Part shown: positions 1 through 11,418 of the stretch, in pieces
Position numbering within the stretch: position 1 is the first letter of the stretch
How the letters are laid out: every line of letters starts with the position of its first letter
Source of the DNA: Penelope pileata
Taxonomy: Eukaryota > Chordata > Aves > Galliformes > Cracidae
NCBI GenBank assembly: GCA_013396635.1
Contig: WBMW01001713.1
Location: forward strand, 1,680,289 to 1,744,288
Reading direction: 5' to 3'
Length of the DNA: 64,000 nt
The notes under the pieces: model-generated
What the model was told of the DNA's origin: nothing
What the model saw: the letters and a program-made list of their open reading frames with translations, nothing else
Database searches by the model: none
Position numbers and translations under genes: made by a program

Positions 1-130
1 GGCTCCTGGTGCAGGAGCAGCAGATGCAGAAGCTGCTGATGGAGTACAAGTCCAGGCTGGAGGACAGCGAGGAGAGGCTGCGCAGGCAGCAGGAGGAGAA
101 GGACAGCCAGATGAAAAGCATTATCAGCAG
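1..130 (+). CDS. RASAL2: RASAL2 coding exon (third from last; 5' part outside window)
   Basis: RASAL2 is a cytoplasmic Ras GTPase-activating protein of the SynGAP/DAB2IP family that stimulates GTP hydrolysis by Ras. Its PH, C2 and RasGAP domains lie upstream of this window. Bases 1-2 finish an Arg codon and reading continues from base 3. The 42 following codons form a highly charged coiled coil, including LLVQEQQMQKLL and RLEDSEERLRRQQEEKD, and end in KSIIS plus two bases (AG) of a split Arg codon. The exon stops at a GTGAGG donor at 131. Phase and residues join cleanly to the exon at 652. From memory of the vertebrate family, this is the RASAL2 C-terminal coiled coil. DAB2IP and SYNGAP1 are similar here, but the final exon favours RASAL2. 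The upstream boundary of the exon is not visible. Confidence 0.93.
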
Positions 131-651
131 GTGAGGCTTCTGGAAGTTTGGGCCTGTGTAGGACAAGAAGCTCCCCGGTGTCGCGTGCCCTCTTTGACAC
201 TAAGGAAGGTGGATGCATGGGCGTTGGGGCATCTCTGGAATGGTACTGTCCTGCCTTGGAAGTGGAAAAGCTGAGATATGGGTGTGGGAACTTGCCTCAG
301 ATTGCCAAGAGAGTGGAGGAAAAGAGGCAGGAATTTTTAACCCTAGTCTCCCTAGGCTAGGAGACACCCTAGTACCTAGTGCTGTACGTAGAACTGGTCT
401 CTGTGCTGTGTTTGGAATCTGCCCCGAAGGCTGTGTTCTCCAGAACAGTTGCATTTTTGGCTATGTCCATTTTGAGAATGAGGTTAGCCAGCTGGGAGCA
501 TCAGGTGGATAAATAAGCTTTCCAGAGTGCAGCAGAATTCTTCTCCTGCAGAGCCAGGACAATCAGAGAAGTGAAACCAACAGGCCGGAGTACCTGAAGC
601 ACTCAGGAGCAGTACTGAGCTGTCCTAATTCGTATTCTTTTTGTGCATCAG
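131..651 (+). other. RASAL2: RASAL2 intron (521 bp)
   Basis: This intron has a GTGAGG donor at 131 and ends in TTTTTGTGCATCAG at 651. It interrupts an Arg codon (AG|G). The short open frames inside are not conserved-looking and I see no RNA gene or repeat. Confidence 0.9.
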
Positions 652-739
652 GCTCATGGCAGTTGAAGAGGAACTGAAGAAGGATCACGCAGAGATGCAA
701 GCTGTCATCGATGCAAAGCAGAAAATTATTGATGCACAG
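652..739 (+). CDS. RASAL2: RASAL2 coding exon (penultimate)
   Basis: This 88-bp exon supplies the last base of the split Arg codon plus 29 codons, from LMAVEEELKKDHAEMQ to DAKQKIIDAQ. It continues the C-terminal coiled coil of RASAL2. The acceptor is AG at 650-651 and the donor is GTAAGG at 740. The exon ends in codon phase 0, so the next exon can start directly with Glu. The heptad-like charged pattern and the sequence agree with vertebrate RASAL2 as I know it. No frameshift or odd codon use is seen. Confidence 0.95.
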
Positions 740-3700
740 GTAAGGAGCTCAGGACCTCCAAGAACGATGTGTTCTGTGCATAGAACCCATTATTTTCTCC
801 TGTTGTCCTGCCCCAGCGTTGTTAGCTCCCAAGCCAGTGTTGGCTCCTGGTGTTGCACATGTGACTCACTGCCTTCTAGGAGAGTTGGGGTTTTTAATTA
901 ATAAAGACTGCACTGTCTGACACGAGGCTTTGAGAAAGCCTGGCAACAAATCACAGGACTGACTGCTTCTCCAAAATCTTTTCTGCTTTACAACATCCCA
1001 GGGGGGCTGAGGACTAGTGGTGCATTGTGTAGACATCGTTCCAAGTGTGGGCCTGGGAACCCTGGCGAAGCTGTGCTTCATACCAGCATAGCTGGATGGC
1101 CAGTGCATGCATCTCAGCTATGCGAGCTACAAGCACGGCTTTGGACGTTCCCGTCAGGAAAAGAGAATGCTTGCAGTGGAGCATTGCCCCTGTAATCCCC
1201 TGTGTGGCATTTCACCCCATCTGGCTGTCCACATCAGTCTCAGAGAGATGCCCCCTGTGCCACAGACCCGCAGTGCTCGTCTCAGTCCACACGGGTTGGC
1301 TCTGGGGAGCTCGTGGGCAATGCATGTGGGTGTATCGTGTGGGATCATGTCAGCTTTTCTTCTGTGTCTGTGCCGACCCCGGAGAGCAAAGCTTGTACGA
1401 CAGAGCCCAGACTGGTTCGGTACCTGCCTGCCTCGCTGTGCTTGGGATGTTTGCGTTTGGAGGATGTCTTTCCTGCTTCTGGGCTTTTCAGCAGTCCCAG
1501 CTGTAACTTTTCTTACTGGATGGTCTTTTAAAACGACCTGCTCAGGAGTGGCCCCAGTTGTTTCAGGCAGTTCTTTCCCTTTACACCAAGTGGGGGGAAA
1601 GAAGCCTCAGCTGAGCGTTGTTGCAGCTGCCAGGGGTGTGTTGGAACGTAGGTGTGGGCGAGCACACAAGGGCATCCCCTGGCCTTTTCTTCCTGTCAAC
1701 TGGGCAGCAGTAACAGAAATGTTTGAGCTCACGTGGAACTGCAGGGAAAATACGATGTGGAAAAAAGATGTATTTTTTAAAAGCCCAGTGATGCTAGGAG
1801 CATGTTTTTTAGCAGATTTCTCTTCAAAAATTTGCAGAGTTCTGTCTGCTGCCTCTGCCCGTTTTCCCATGGTTGGTTCTTCAGAAAGACTGTCCATGGG
1901 AGATGCATTTTAGGTCCATGCTGTCTAGGCTGGATAAGTCACTTGTGTTCAATAGCATGGCACTTCTATTACCCAACCTAGTAGAATAAAAAGGAAATCC
2001 TGCTGCAATTACATTGTGTATAGTTCCCAGCTATTGTGCAAGATGTTGCACGTGGAGACACGGCTGCAGCTGCCCTTACTGGATGCAGCTCAGGATGAAA
2101 CCCTGTCTGTGAGGGTTTAACTCCAAATGTGACACGGGAGAGTACAGTGCTGGAGGAAGAACAGGAACGTGGTCGGCCCCTTTGGTTTTTATTTTCTTGG
2201 TGGTGGCACAGCAGCATGGCAGGTGGAGGCTGCAGCAGGATCTGAACGTGCTGGGCCGTTCCTTGGAGATGGGCACAGTCAGGGCACCTTGGTGTTACGA
2301 CTGCTGGAACAGCAGCTCATCCAAACCTGGTCTCTGGGGGTGGTGATGCCTTTTTCTTCTGCCTCAAGGTGAAAGGGGCACTGAGCAAATGCATAAGTGT
2401 TATTACAGAGGGGAGGATTTGAGAGAGTGGATTAATCGGATGGTTTTTTCCTGCTGAAGTGCTGTTAGCTGCCTGGGCAAGCAAGGTCATCAGCAAACCC
2501 TAACTACTTCACTGTCAGCCAGTTTGTGGGAGGGATCAACATTTACTGCCCTTTCATGGATACCTGTACAGAAGAGGAAACCAAAGAAAGGTTCAGAACA
2601 GACACACCAGAGGAGCCCAAGTGTTTGCTGGGTAGTGTAGCAATCCCTCTAAGTCACACTTGGAAGATTTGTTCTTAGTCTGTGATTCCTTTAGCGAAGG
2701 GCTGTAGAGGTTAGACAAGAAAAGGTCTTTTTCATGTGGGATTTGTGGAGTGGGGTTAGAACCTGGCTTATCGCACCTGCTTGAAGAGGAGTGGCTGTGA
2801 GGAAACAGCATCGACGTGGGCTTCTTGTGCTTAATGACACGACCACAAGATGCCTGTTGGGATTTGCTCTTTAGCCTTTGTCCAGGTGAGGCAGCCAGCA
2901 CCACGCCAAGCACAGCCCTGTCTCAGAATCCTGCTGCCTGCCCTGGCTCTGGGCAGTGCCCGCTGTGCGCGGCGATGCCAGGGGCCCTCCAGGCTGTCAG
3001 AGTCCCCAGCTGAGCAGGGGAGGTCTGGCAGCACTCTCTCCCTGGAGCTGCAAAGAGTGCTGGCCCAGTTGCTACTGCAAGTGACATCTCCGCTGTGTTA
3101 AATTACAGGTCATTAATGGGGATGAGATAATTCAAACAGGCAAGTAAACCCAATCAGTTCTCTAGCTGAGCAGCACCCAGTCCTGGCCCAGCGCACTGAC
3201 CTCCCACCCATTCCAGCTCCTCCCGCTCCCTGTGCCCAGTTCCTGCCTGGTAGATGTGTTGGGTAGATTGTGTTTTCCTTCGAGTGAGGAGATGCCTCTA
3301 CTCACCAAGCTCCTGCTTTTAAAATGGCTTTTCCAGGCGTGGGTTCCCAGCAGCCTGCAGGCTGGTGCAGGGAGCACTCGCCAGTGCCGGGCAGCAACCA
3401 GCCCTCCATTTTTAACTCTCTGTAGAGATCCCTCCTTCAGAAAGAAATTTTAATTTGGAAGCACATACTCAAGTGAAATTTAGTCCGAGGAGGAGGAGCT
3501 TTAACTTACTGCAGAACACGTTTCTGCTAAGGCAGTTGGTTTCCTGCAGGATTTATTACGGCACGGGGGAGAGGTTAAGGCCTTCATCTCCTCCGCGGTC
3601 GATTCCCCTTGCTCACGTTGAGCAGGGAAAGCAGCAGGGTGCTGGGCAGGCTGCAGCCTGCCTTACTGCCTCTTGACTCCTGCCTCCTCCTCCATTTGCT

Positions 3701-5137
3701 CTGCCACACAGAGCTCGGTCTCCCCAGGGCTGCAGCACAAGCAGTAGTTAAATTCTGCTTTGTTTTTGCACCCTGCCCCTGTGGGGAAGCCTCCAGAGAA
3801 AAGCAAACGTTACTGGGCTGCAGCAGCGCACACCGCTGATGTGCTGGGGCCAACATCTCCAGGGGCTCTTGTAGCCCTCACGACTCCTCAGCAGTTTGCC
3901 TGACTGTCCCCTAATGTTTGTGCCTCCTGTACATCATTTTCCTTCCGTTTTGTTTCTCAATGGGCTGGACTGAGAAGAGTTCCTGCATGCAGCTTTTTTC
4001 ATTCAAGTAAGTTAGTCGTTTTTCCTTCTCCAAGAAAAAAAATAGTCGGCTGGTGGCATGGGGAGCGCGTTGACCTGCTGCCATCTCTGTTGCTGCTCTG
4101 TGTGGCTGCGTTTTTTTTTTTTTTAATTTATTTTTTAGGGAAGATGAAAATAGCCATTTCTAATTGTGCCAGCAGCTCTTTGGCTTTGGCCCTCCAGTGC
4201 TGTACCCACTGCAGATAACGTCGCTGTTAGCAGGCTGGGTTTGGGTGATGGGTTTCTAGGTTTTTTCATAAATTCAGTCCGACATCCTTCAGCTTTCTGA
4301 CTCCTCTTGCTAAAGAGGAGGCTGGAGGAGGAACCAAAGTGCGATGTGGGAAGCCAGGATTCGGCAGAGCCCGGGAGCCGCTCCGAGCTGGAATGGGTCT
4401 AGGAGCAGTGTGTTCAGTGTCTGTCCTCTGTGTTCTGTCGATGGCATCTCCCCCTCCATCCACACCGCCCTCCTTCTCCTTCACCTCCAGTAACCCTTAG
4501 TTGTAGCTTTTGGCTGCTTCTCCGTGTTGCTATTGCACCCTCACCGCTGCTGGTGACCGCAGGCTGCCACCATTTGCTTTTTTTTTCTTTAATTTCAAAC
4601 ATGCCATGAGTTCATCCTGAGCGCACTCCATCCGAAATACAGAGCCGATGGCCATCAGGTACCACCTGCACTTTTCTCTGCCAGATGAAACCTCCACCAC
4701 TTTTTATTTCCTGCTGCCTGTTTCTGTTTTTCTAACACATTAAAAAGAAATACTGGCTATCGTTGTTCTCAACGCCAGCACCCGTGCCCCCCTTCTCCCC
4801 CTTCCATGGCAAAATGCTGCATTTCCATGTGCCTCAGCTGGGGGCTGTCTGGATAAAGTTCACCACGTAACTTGGGCTCACCGTCACCTTCCATTGTGCA
4901 AAAAGGCCAGGAGGGCCGGGCGGGCCCGCGGGGAGCCCGAGGGCCACGCTACCCCACGAAAACAGAAAGAGGCAGGCATCCCATGGTGCCAGAGAATGAT
5001 GGCCAAGCTGCCTCTGCCCAGACGTCACCTGGAGACGCTGTCACAGCCCCGGGTCCTGGAGCATCCCCATAAAGCAGGCTTGTGGGGCGAAGGCGCGCTG
5101 TGCGTGCAGGAGCTCTGACTGTGGGTGTTTGTTGCAG
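740..5137 (+). other. RASAL2: RASAL2 last intron (4.4 kb)
   Basis: The donor is GTAAGG at 740 and the acceptor is GTTTGTTGCAG ending at 5137. The intron is rather GC-rich and stop-poor, so it carries long chance ORFs, the longest at 1107-1913 (+). All three + frames are open around 1.1-1.5 kb, which argues for composition rather than coding. It contains a 14-base T run at 4111-4124 and a GC-rich stretch near 4.9 kb. I see no internal exon, repeat or RNA gene that I can support. Confidence 0.85.
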
Positions 5138-5302
5138 GAGAAGCGGATCGTGTCCCTGGACTCTGCCAACACACGGCTGATGAGTGCCCTGACGCAGGTG
5201 AAGGAGCGCTACAGCATGCAAGTCCGCAATGGCATCTCCCCCACCAACCCCACCAAGCTTTCCATCACGGAGAATGGTGAATTCAAAAACAGCAGCTGCT
5301 AA
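5138..5302 (+). CDS. RASAL2: RASAL2 terminal coding exon with stop codon
   Basis: This is the last coding exon: 54 codons plus TAA at 5300-5302. It encodes EKRIVSLDSANTRLMSALTQ, then VKERYSMQVRNG, then SPTNPTKLSITENGEF, and ends KNSSC. The coiled coil runs out near the VKERY segment and is followed by the short conserved tail shared by the SynGAP family. The tail reading SITENGEFKNSSC is what I recall for RASAL2, whereas DAB2IP is recalled as ending QITENGEFRNSSNC; this is the basis for the paralogue choice. The acceptor is the CAG ending at 5137, and joining to the 739 donor keeps the frame. No PDZ ligand of the classical S/T-X-V type is present. The exon looks intact. Confidence 0.95.
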   Translation, partial: EKRIVSLDSANTRLMSALTQVKERYSMQVRNGISPTNPTKLSITENGEFKNSSC

Positions 5303-5410
5303 CCGGGCAGACGCTGCCGGCCATCTTCCCAGGAGAAGGGCGGGAGGGAGCCGACTCGAGGAACTCCAAAACCAGCCCCCCTTCCCCTTACAGGTTTACA
5401 TAATGCTGCT

Positions 5411-5416
5411 AATAAA
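5411..5416 (+). terminator. Proximal AATAAA poly(A) signal candidate
   Basis: A perfect AATAAA lies 109 nt after the RASAL2 stop codon. If used, it would give a very short 3' UTR. The hexamer is embedded in an A/G-rich run and could be chance. Confidence 0.3.
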
Positions 5417-5511
5417 AAGAAAGAGAGAAAGAACTCTGAACGGTGGGCTTTGATTCCCCACTCGAGGCCAGGAGGACGGGGCTCCCGAGAACAAGTCCTT
5501 CCATATCACTG

Positions 5512-5519
5512 TGTAAATA
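5512..5519 (+). promoter_or_regulatory. Pumilio response element (TGTAAATA) in 3' UTR
   Basis: This is a perfect match to the UGUANAUA element bound by Pumilio proteins, which promote deadenylation and repression. It lies 210 nt after the stop codon and is one of three identical octamers in the presumed UTR. Confidence 0.5.
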
Positions 5520-6101
5520 GAGGGAGCTCCTGGGTCGTGTACAAAAAACGCCGTGTAATATACCAAAAGGAAGTGAATACTGTAGATTTTTTTTAATTAT
5601 TGCTATTTTTATTATTTTTTTTTTCCTCTTGTTGAAAGCACTGCAGTCCTGGGAGGAGGAAGAGGGGAGTGTGAGTGCATGTGTGTTGTGGGTGAGAGAT
5701 GAGCATGGGCACGTTAGGTAGCAGCTGTATGTACCAGGCTGACTGATGCAAGTGCATGAGTGGAGTGAAACAGTACTGAAATGAATTCTGTAAGGAAACG
5801 CATCTGCTGCTTTTATTCCCCTCTTCTCTAGCTGTTCTTTAACCGAATGCCAACTCAGTAGCAAACCTTTTAGCAAGAAAATGGGCTCTTGCTGGGTCCT
5901 GTACCTGCCTTTGGTAGGATTCCAGCAAAAGAATTTCTGAACAAGGGCAAAACTTGGAGCAGTGAGCTTGTTTCCTTGCATTTGCACACAGCCAAGCTTC
6001 CCATCAAACAGACAGGGGGAATCTGCAGTTTTCAAGGTAGGATTCTTTTTTACCCCAGTTCTAATGCAGTTTATATTTTCTGTTTTAGGAGTTTACAGGC
6101 C

Positions 6102-6109
6102 TGTAAATA
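6102..6109 (+). promoter_or_regulatory. Pumilio response element (TGTAAATA) in 3' UTR
   Basis: Second perfect UGUAAAUA octamer, in a T-rich context (CTGTAAATACTTTTTT) typical of accessible UTR sites. Confidence 0.5.
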
Positions 6110-8614
6110 CTTTTTTTATCCTCTCTCCCATCCTCACTTTGTGCACCGTGCAGCAGCACCCTGCTGCCACTCCGCGCACTCCCTCAGGAGCCATCAGGTC
6201 CATGTTCTGAGGAAAGGGCTAACCAAAGGGCACCCGTGCCCAGCAAAGCAGGCTCCTGCATGAACATTTCCACGTTCCCAGCAGATCTGTTTCCCTCTGT
6301 CCTGCTCAGTTTCACTATTTCAGCCACCAGCTTAGCCAGTCCAGTCCCAATTAAAGATGCTTTCTGCACAGTTTTGTTAAAAGATCTTCCGTTTCCACTG
6401 AAATTTGCTTTTCTCTGGATATTTTTAAGGTTTTTTTTTTTAAAGTTCTGTACACTCTATTTTTTTCTTAAGGAATTTTGACTTTCATCTCTTACTACTT
6501 TTGGTTGCATTTCAGAGAAGCATATTTACGGGCTGTACGTCAGTGTGTGCATAATGACGAGTGCAGAGTGACCTTCTCGTGGAAGATGGTGACACTGGCA
6601 AGCAGTAAAGGATTACCAACAGAGGGCACAGTACTGTCAATTCTCACGGTTCCATCAGATGCCCTGATTTTAGTCTGAGGTTCCTCTAAAGCCCCAGGTT
6701 CTGGAGTCACGCAGTGTGTGTCTGTTCCCTCTCACTTGTTGGGATGCATTCCTACCCCTAAGCTCTGAGGAAATGCAATTTATGCAACAGCAATTCCAGT
6801 TTTGAATTGTAGGAGTATACCAATGAGTGTGATTGACCATTCAAGCAAGTTTTGGAAATTGGAAAAGCTGATGTCAAGGCAGGACAAAACAGCAGGGTGC
6901 CTTGGGTTGGGACGTGTTCAGCAAACGTTCAGATTTCAGCTGGGTACAAGGCAATGAGATGAATGGGGGGAACCTGCCTGGAGCTGTGTAGCCCGGGACA
7001 GGCAGGAGGCCAGAGCTGATCTCATTGTCTTTCTGGCCTTAGTTTATCAGTCTCTAAAGTTGTGCCACATGAAATACGTAGGGGGTTCTGAGTCAGTTCC
7101 ATGGCTGCTTGCAATGGGCCTGTGTTGCCCTGGACATGAAGGACTGGCAATACTGGGGACCTGAACTCAGTGTCTGTTGTCGAGTTTGTTTGTTTGTTGT
7201 TTGCAAATGAATCCATCTCACCTCTGTGGGCAAAGTTCAGCTTGTAACAGAGCGCAGTGTGTCAGCTGTTGTGCCTTGGTTATCCTGGGTTAAGATCCTT
7301 AAACATTGTCACACAGGTGTGTTACGTTTCTAACTCTGCATACAGGCAGAGGCCACATCCGCTGCACTGCAGGAGGGAAAATGTGGATGGATCCTCTTGG
7401 GCTCGGCTGTGACCTGCGTCTGGAGCAGCCTTGTCTGCAGTGAGGTGGGATTTCTCGCCCTTCAGTGCGTAGCTCTTCCAGGTCAAAGCCTCTCTCTGGC
7501 TGCCCGAATGTGATTCCCTCCCACAGGACAAGCAGCATCCCTGCCTGCTTCTTGGTGCACGGCATCTGCTCAGGAGTGATTTCTTTTTGATACTTCCCAA
7601 ATTGTCTTCCAGCTCTGGGTCGCTGCTGACCTCTGTTTTCCTCCTCCGCGTGTGCCTTTCAGTTCTGTCTCCTTTCTTCCTCCTCCATGCATTGCAGCTG
7701 CAGGCACTCCATCCAGTGTCTGGCGAGTAGCTCTCTTTCAGAGGAAACCTTTGCAGCCCCTCTTTCAGTTGCGTATTTTTGTGTGATTTGCATCTCCCCT
7801 TTGCTGCGTGCTGTAACTGCAGCCTGGGATCCCATCCATCCCAAAAGTAGCCCTTGTAGGTGGGCACGTGAGCTGCTCCTTCAGCACGCGGTGCAGGTGG
7901 CAGGGCTGCTCTGTGAGCGGGACAGGAGAGCCATACTCATCTGAGTTCATTGACTGGAGCGAGGCAGCAGCAGGTGTGTCGTTCTGACAGCGTTTGTCTG
8001 ACATGAATTTGGGTAACACATTCCATCAGAGCTCGCCAACTTGCTGGCCGTCCGTCAGCGGTCGCTGGCTGCGCTGCGTGGTTCAGTGCTGAGGACTCCA
8101 GGGAGTCCACTTTGATTTCTGCAGAGAAATGCAGTAGGGGCAACATTTCAGTCCTGATTTCTTCGGAGGGGAAATAATACCCGTCCCAGGGATGATGTGT
8201 GAGCTCTTCAGGGTGTGTCACTGAGCAATGTCCCTTCTGCTGTGTATTTCTTAAGCTTGCAGGCTGGGGAAGGTTGCTGTGCTGAGAGTCTGACCCACTG
8301 TATCATCCTCACAGCTTGCTGCTAGGCCGGTTGTTTCTCTTCTATTTCAATTTCTACCCTAAAGTGCAAAATATGCTCCTCTATCTCCTTGTGCAGAGGA
8401 GAGCTAGCTGCCTGTTGACCCCAAATGGGGTGAAGGTTGCGGACTCCCAGTGCTGCCAGACTAAAACTGATGAGCTGCAGTCCGAAGCGTTGTGCCCCTG
8501 AGTTCTGCAGGCAGCTGTCGCTCCTAGTTTGTCACCAAGGGGCTTTCTAGGGAAATTTTCAGCTACTTTAAGCTGACAATATGTGAAAATGCCAGCTTCA
8601 ATTCTGTCCAGTCT

Positions 8615-8620
8615 AATAAA
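8615..8620 (+). terminator. AATAAA poly(A) signal candidate
   Basis: AATAAA in the mid-UTR (CTAATAAAATTC). It is a possible intermediate cleavage signal, with only a modest GT-rich element downstream. Confidence 0.3.
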
Positions 8621-9748
8621 ATTCAAGTGGTCCTAAACCACGTGGCAGCCAACAGGTCTGCCTGCTTCGGAACAAGAGCCCTAGCTGGGCCTCGTTTGTT
8701 TTAAGACTGATTGCCAGTGGGTCTGTGCAGCAATGAGAGAAGAGGTAAAACAGTGGGAAAATGTGATGGTCACCATTACAGACCTTCGGTTTTGGTTCAT
8801 ACGTTCAGCAAACTCAGCAGGCTGTGCAAGCAACTGCTGCTGTCATTTAGAAGCAGCTGAAGCAGCGCAGGGGAAGTGTCGTGACCTGTGGGAGTGACAC
8901 TCCTGCATCGCTGGGGCTGAAACAGAGACGCTGCCGCTCGGTCCTTGCTGGCCGTGTCACTCGGGGCTGCTCTGGGATGGCTCTGCCCAGACCGCAGCCT
9001 CCCAGGTTCTCTGCAGAAGCTCATGGCTGGTGTGGCAGGGCAGGGAGGCAGAGCAGAGCTTTGTGGCTGTTGTTGCCGTGTTGTGCGTGGTGTCTGCGGG
9101 CTGTGCCAGGTGGCCAGGAGGGTCTGGGGCAGGCGCTGGTGGAGGACAGAGAGAGCACAGCCGGGGGGTGGTACTGCCAGTGCCCGTTCCGTGCAGCTCA
9201 AGGAGTTCACACCTTTTTTTAAAGGAAATAGGCAGATGTCACAGCCAGGATATCCCTGCTGTGCTGGAACTGGACAGCTGTGTGTAAAAGCACGGCTTCG
9301 TACAGCTTCACGTTTTGCAACATTGCTCCTCGGTGAGAGAACTGCGAGCAGGGGACCCAGAGCAGCGTGGGAAGGGATGTGTGTGTTTTCTGGTTAGAGA
9401 ATACGGGGTGCGTCCAGTCGTAAATTCTTCATCCATCCAAGAATGGATTCTTTAGAGTCCATTGTGACTCTAATAAGTCATCGAAGAAATGGATTTCTTG
9501 CAATTGCTTTGGGTTGGCTTAGGCTTTTTTTACATCGCATTAATTCGATGTTTCAATGCTTGCTTCAGCCACCAGCTGTTAACTTCATCTGACAGCTCCG
9601 TGCTTGAGTCGGTCAGTGGTACAGCAGTGCCCGTGGATGTGCCAGCATCGGCTGCCTGCTGAGGCCACCCCGTGTGTGTGAATTCTGCTTGTGTTCTGCG
9701 AAGATGTCTGTGTGGTTTCCGGAGAGCAAGTCCTGTCCAAGTTGAACC

Positions 9749-9756
9749 TGTAAATA
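9749..9756 (+). promoter_or_regulatory. Pumilio response element (TGTAAATA) overlapping a poly(A) signal cluster
   Basis: Third perfect UGUAAAUA octamer. It sits directly before an AATAAA at 9759-9764, so Pumilio binding and cleavage-factor binding could compete if that signal is used. Confidence 0.5.
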
Positions 9757-9758
9757 AT

Positions 9759-9764
9759 AATAAA
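9759..9764 (+). terminator. AATAAA poly(A) signal candidate
   Basis: AATAAA within TAAATAATAATAAAAG. It is a possible alternative 3' end of RASAL2. Confidence 0.35.
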
Positions 9765-10044
9765 AGCTGTAATTAGCACGGTCAGCCACAGGTATCCAGC
9801 TGAGGGTGACAGAGCAAAAGGGTTGAATTCCAGGTGATGCTCTGGGATGTTTCCTTCCCTCCCGTAAGCTCACTCCCGTGAGAGCCAGCGTGTCCGCACA
9901 GAACATGCCTGCCAGGAACCCTACCTGTAAAAATACATTTTCTGTCTCAAGGGCCTTAATAAGAGTGTTACTACACAGAACTGTTTTGCAACGATAGCTC
10001 TAAATAATTTATTTTTTATTTCAACAAAGTACACCTTAAGAAGT

Positions 10045-10050
10045 AATAAA
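10045..10050 (+). terminator. AATAAA poly(A) signal candidate
   Basis: AATAAA followed by CTTGTTTTTC, a U-rich downstream element, inside the AT-rich end of the presumed UTR. Confidence 0.4.
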
Positions 10051-10247
10051 CTTGTTTTTCAAGCCGTATTTTTATGCTAGTAGCACTGGACTGTTTGGTC
10101 TCTGAGATCCATTTCTGCATTTCATTGCCTGGGTTTGTTCTAAAGAAGATTTATTTTTGTTCTGTGAATAATTTTTGAAGGTTCTTGTAATATGTACAGA
10201 TATAGATACATTTGAGGTCTTTTATTGATATTCCTACAAAGAATACA

Positions 10248-10253
10248 AATAAA
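10248..10253 (+). terminator. Distal AATAAA poly(A) signal of RASAL2 (best candidate)
   Basis: This AATAAA closes the AT-rich block at 9.9-10.26 kb. After it the sequence becomes more GC-balanced and shows a GT-rich element (TGCCTGTG) about 70 nt on. That composition change makes it the most likely distal signal. Confidence 0.45.
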
Positions 10254-11385
10254 CTTTAACTTTAAACAGTTTGGACTCGGTAAACCTGCGCTGATTTCAT
10301 TTCTGCTCTTTCTGCTGTCGGACTGTGCCTGTGTTAACTTCAGGGGGTGGGGGAAGCTGCACAACGTTTGGGACAGTGCATCTCACACCGGGAGCTCCTC
10401 AGGCAAACCGAAGGTGTGGCCGTGGCTGAAGAATCCCCTCCACGTTTCTGTGCCTGTTCTGCTGGGGAATGCAGCAGCAGTCCCAGGGCTCCGTCCCTGA
10501 GCCCTGCCTCTCCCTGCCAGGACCTGCCAGCTGCTTCTTTGGGGCACGGGGCTTTTGTGCGTGTAATAAGAAGTGGTGAAAAGAATTACCTGCTTTTAAT
10601 TGGTGTGTTTGTGCCTCTCACACTGGGAACGCGAATGCCATCAGCCCCGTTTTCTTGCTCCCTCAATTCCTGTTTTACCATTTCTCATGCCCCAGCCCAG
10701 AGCTGCCCTGTTTGCATCACGGCCATGCAGAGGAATGTTTATTTCCAGGTTCATGTAAAACGCTGGATTCTTAGTAACTTCTGCTTATCCTTTCCTATGT
10801 CTGGAACCTTGTCTATAGTAAGTCAAAAAAACCCTTTTTTACTGAATGTAAAACCTATAAACTGCATGTTTTGCTAGGAATTTTTTTAGTTTTTCTTCGG
10901 CATGCTATTATATTTTTCCACAGCTTTGAAATACAGGCAGCAAACCTCTGGCTGTGACTGGGTACCTCCACCCTGGCCCTACGCTTTGTTCTGTTCAGGT
11001 CCCCTACGTGTTCTGCCTTGTTCTTGCTTAGGCTGTGGGTTTTCCATGCCAGGGGATGCCTCCTGCGTGTTGGTGCAGAGCCCAGAGCAGCGGGTGCCGG
11101 GTGCTTCTGGGCACAGGGCAGCACAAACAACATCTCTGACGGAGATGCACCTCTGAATTCCCACGCCCGTGTCCTGTTTGTTTTGTCAGCACTCACCCGG
11201 GAGAGTTCCCTGCTCTCCTGTGGCAATTCTCAGCAGTGCTCGTGGGGGAAGGCAGGCCCAGCTGCCAAGGGGGGGACGGGCAAGGCAGGGGCTGGTGAGA
11301 GAAGGGGTAAGATGGGATACAGACATATTGGGGCTGAGTGATGTCAGTACTGTGCTGACTGTGATGGTTGTGGATAACTGGAAGA

Positions 11386-11418
11386 GGGATGGGCAGGGAA
11401 AGGCTGGGCTGGGCTGGG
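11386..11418 (+). promoter_or_regulatory. G-quadruplex motif, possible transcription pause site
   Basis: Six GGG tracts (starting at 11386, 11391, 11396, 11406, 11411 and 11416) are separated by loops of 2, 2, 7, 2 and 2 bases, which satisfies the standard G4 pattern. It lies in a G-rich/C-poor strand segment (about 11,260-11,490) roughly 1.1 kb past the distal poly(A) signal. G-rich pause elements are known to assist RNA polymerase II termination there. The role is inferred. Confidence 0.45.

Larger units (their letters stand above)
5303..10270 (+). other. RASAL2: Probable long 3' UTR of RASAL2
   Basis: No further exon follows the stop codon. The next 5 kb shows 3' UTR-like content: AU-rich tracts (5587-5625 and about 9990-10260), several AATAAA hexamers, and three UGUAAAUA Pumilio elements. 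The last candidate signal is at 10248-10253, with a GT-rich stretch shortly after, so the distal end is set near 10,270. RASAL2 transcripts in other vertebrates have long 3' UTRs, which fits. The true end, and whether shorter forms exist, cannot be read from sequence alone. A 208-codon ORF on the opposite strand (5409-6035) has no recognisable product. Confidence 0.55.

Noticed and set aside
1107..1913. 268-codon + strand ORF, the longest of the window
   Set aside because: It lies inside the RASAL2 last intron. The other two + frames are also open nearby, so the region is simply stop-poor, and no domain or start context supports a protein.
1..5302. DAB2IP or SYNGAP1 instead of RASAL2
   Set aside because: The coiled coil and the tail SITENGEFKNSSC fit RASAL2 better than the recalled DAB2IP ending (QITENGEFRNSSNC), and SYNGAP1 tails differ more.
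5409..6035. 208-codon minus-strand ORF
   Set aside because: It is antisense to the RASAL2 3' UTR, contains low-complexity Lys/Ile tracts from AU-rich sequence and shows no recognisable family.
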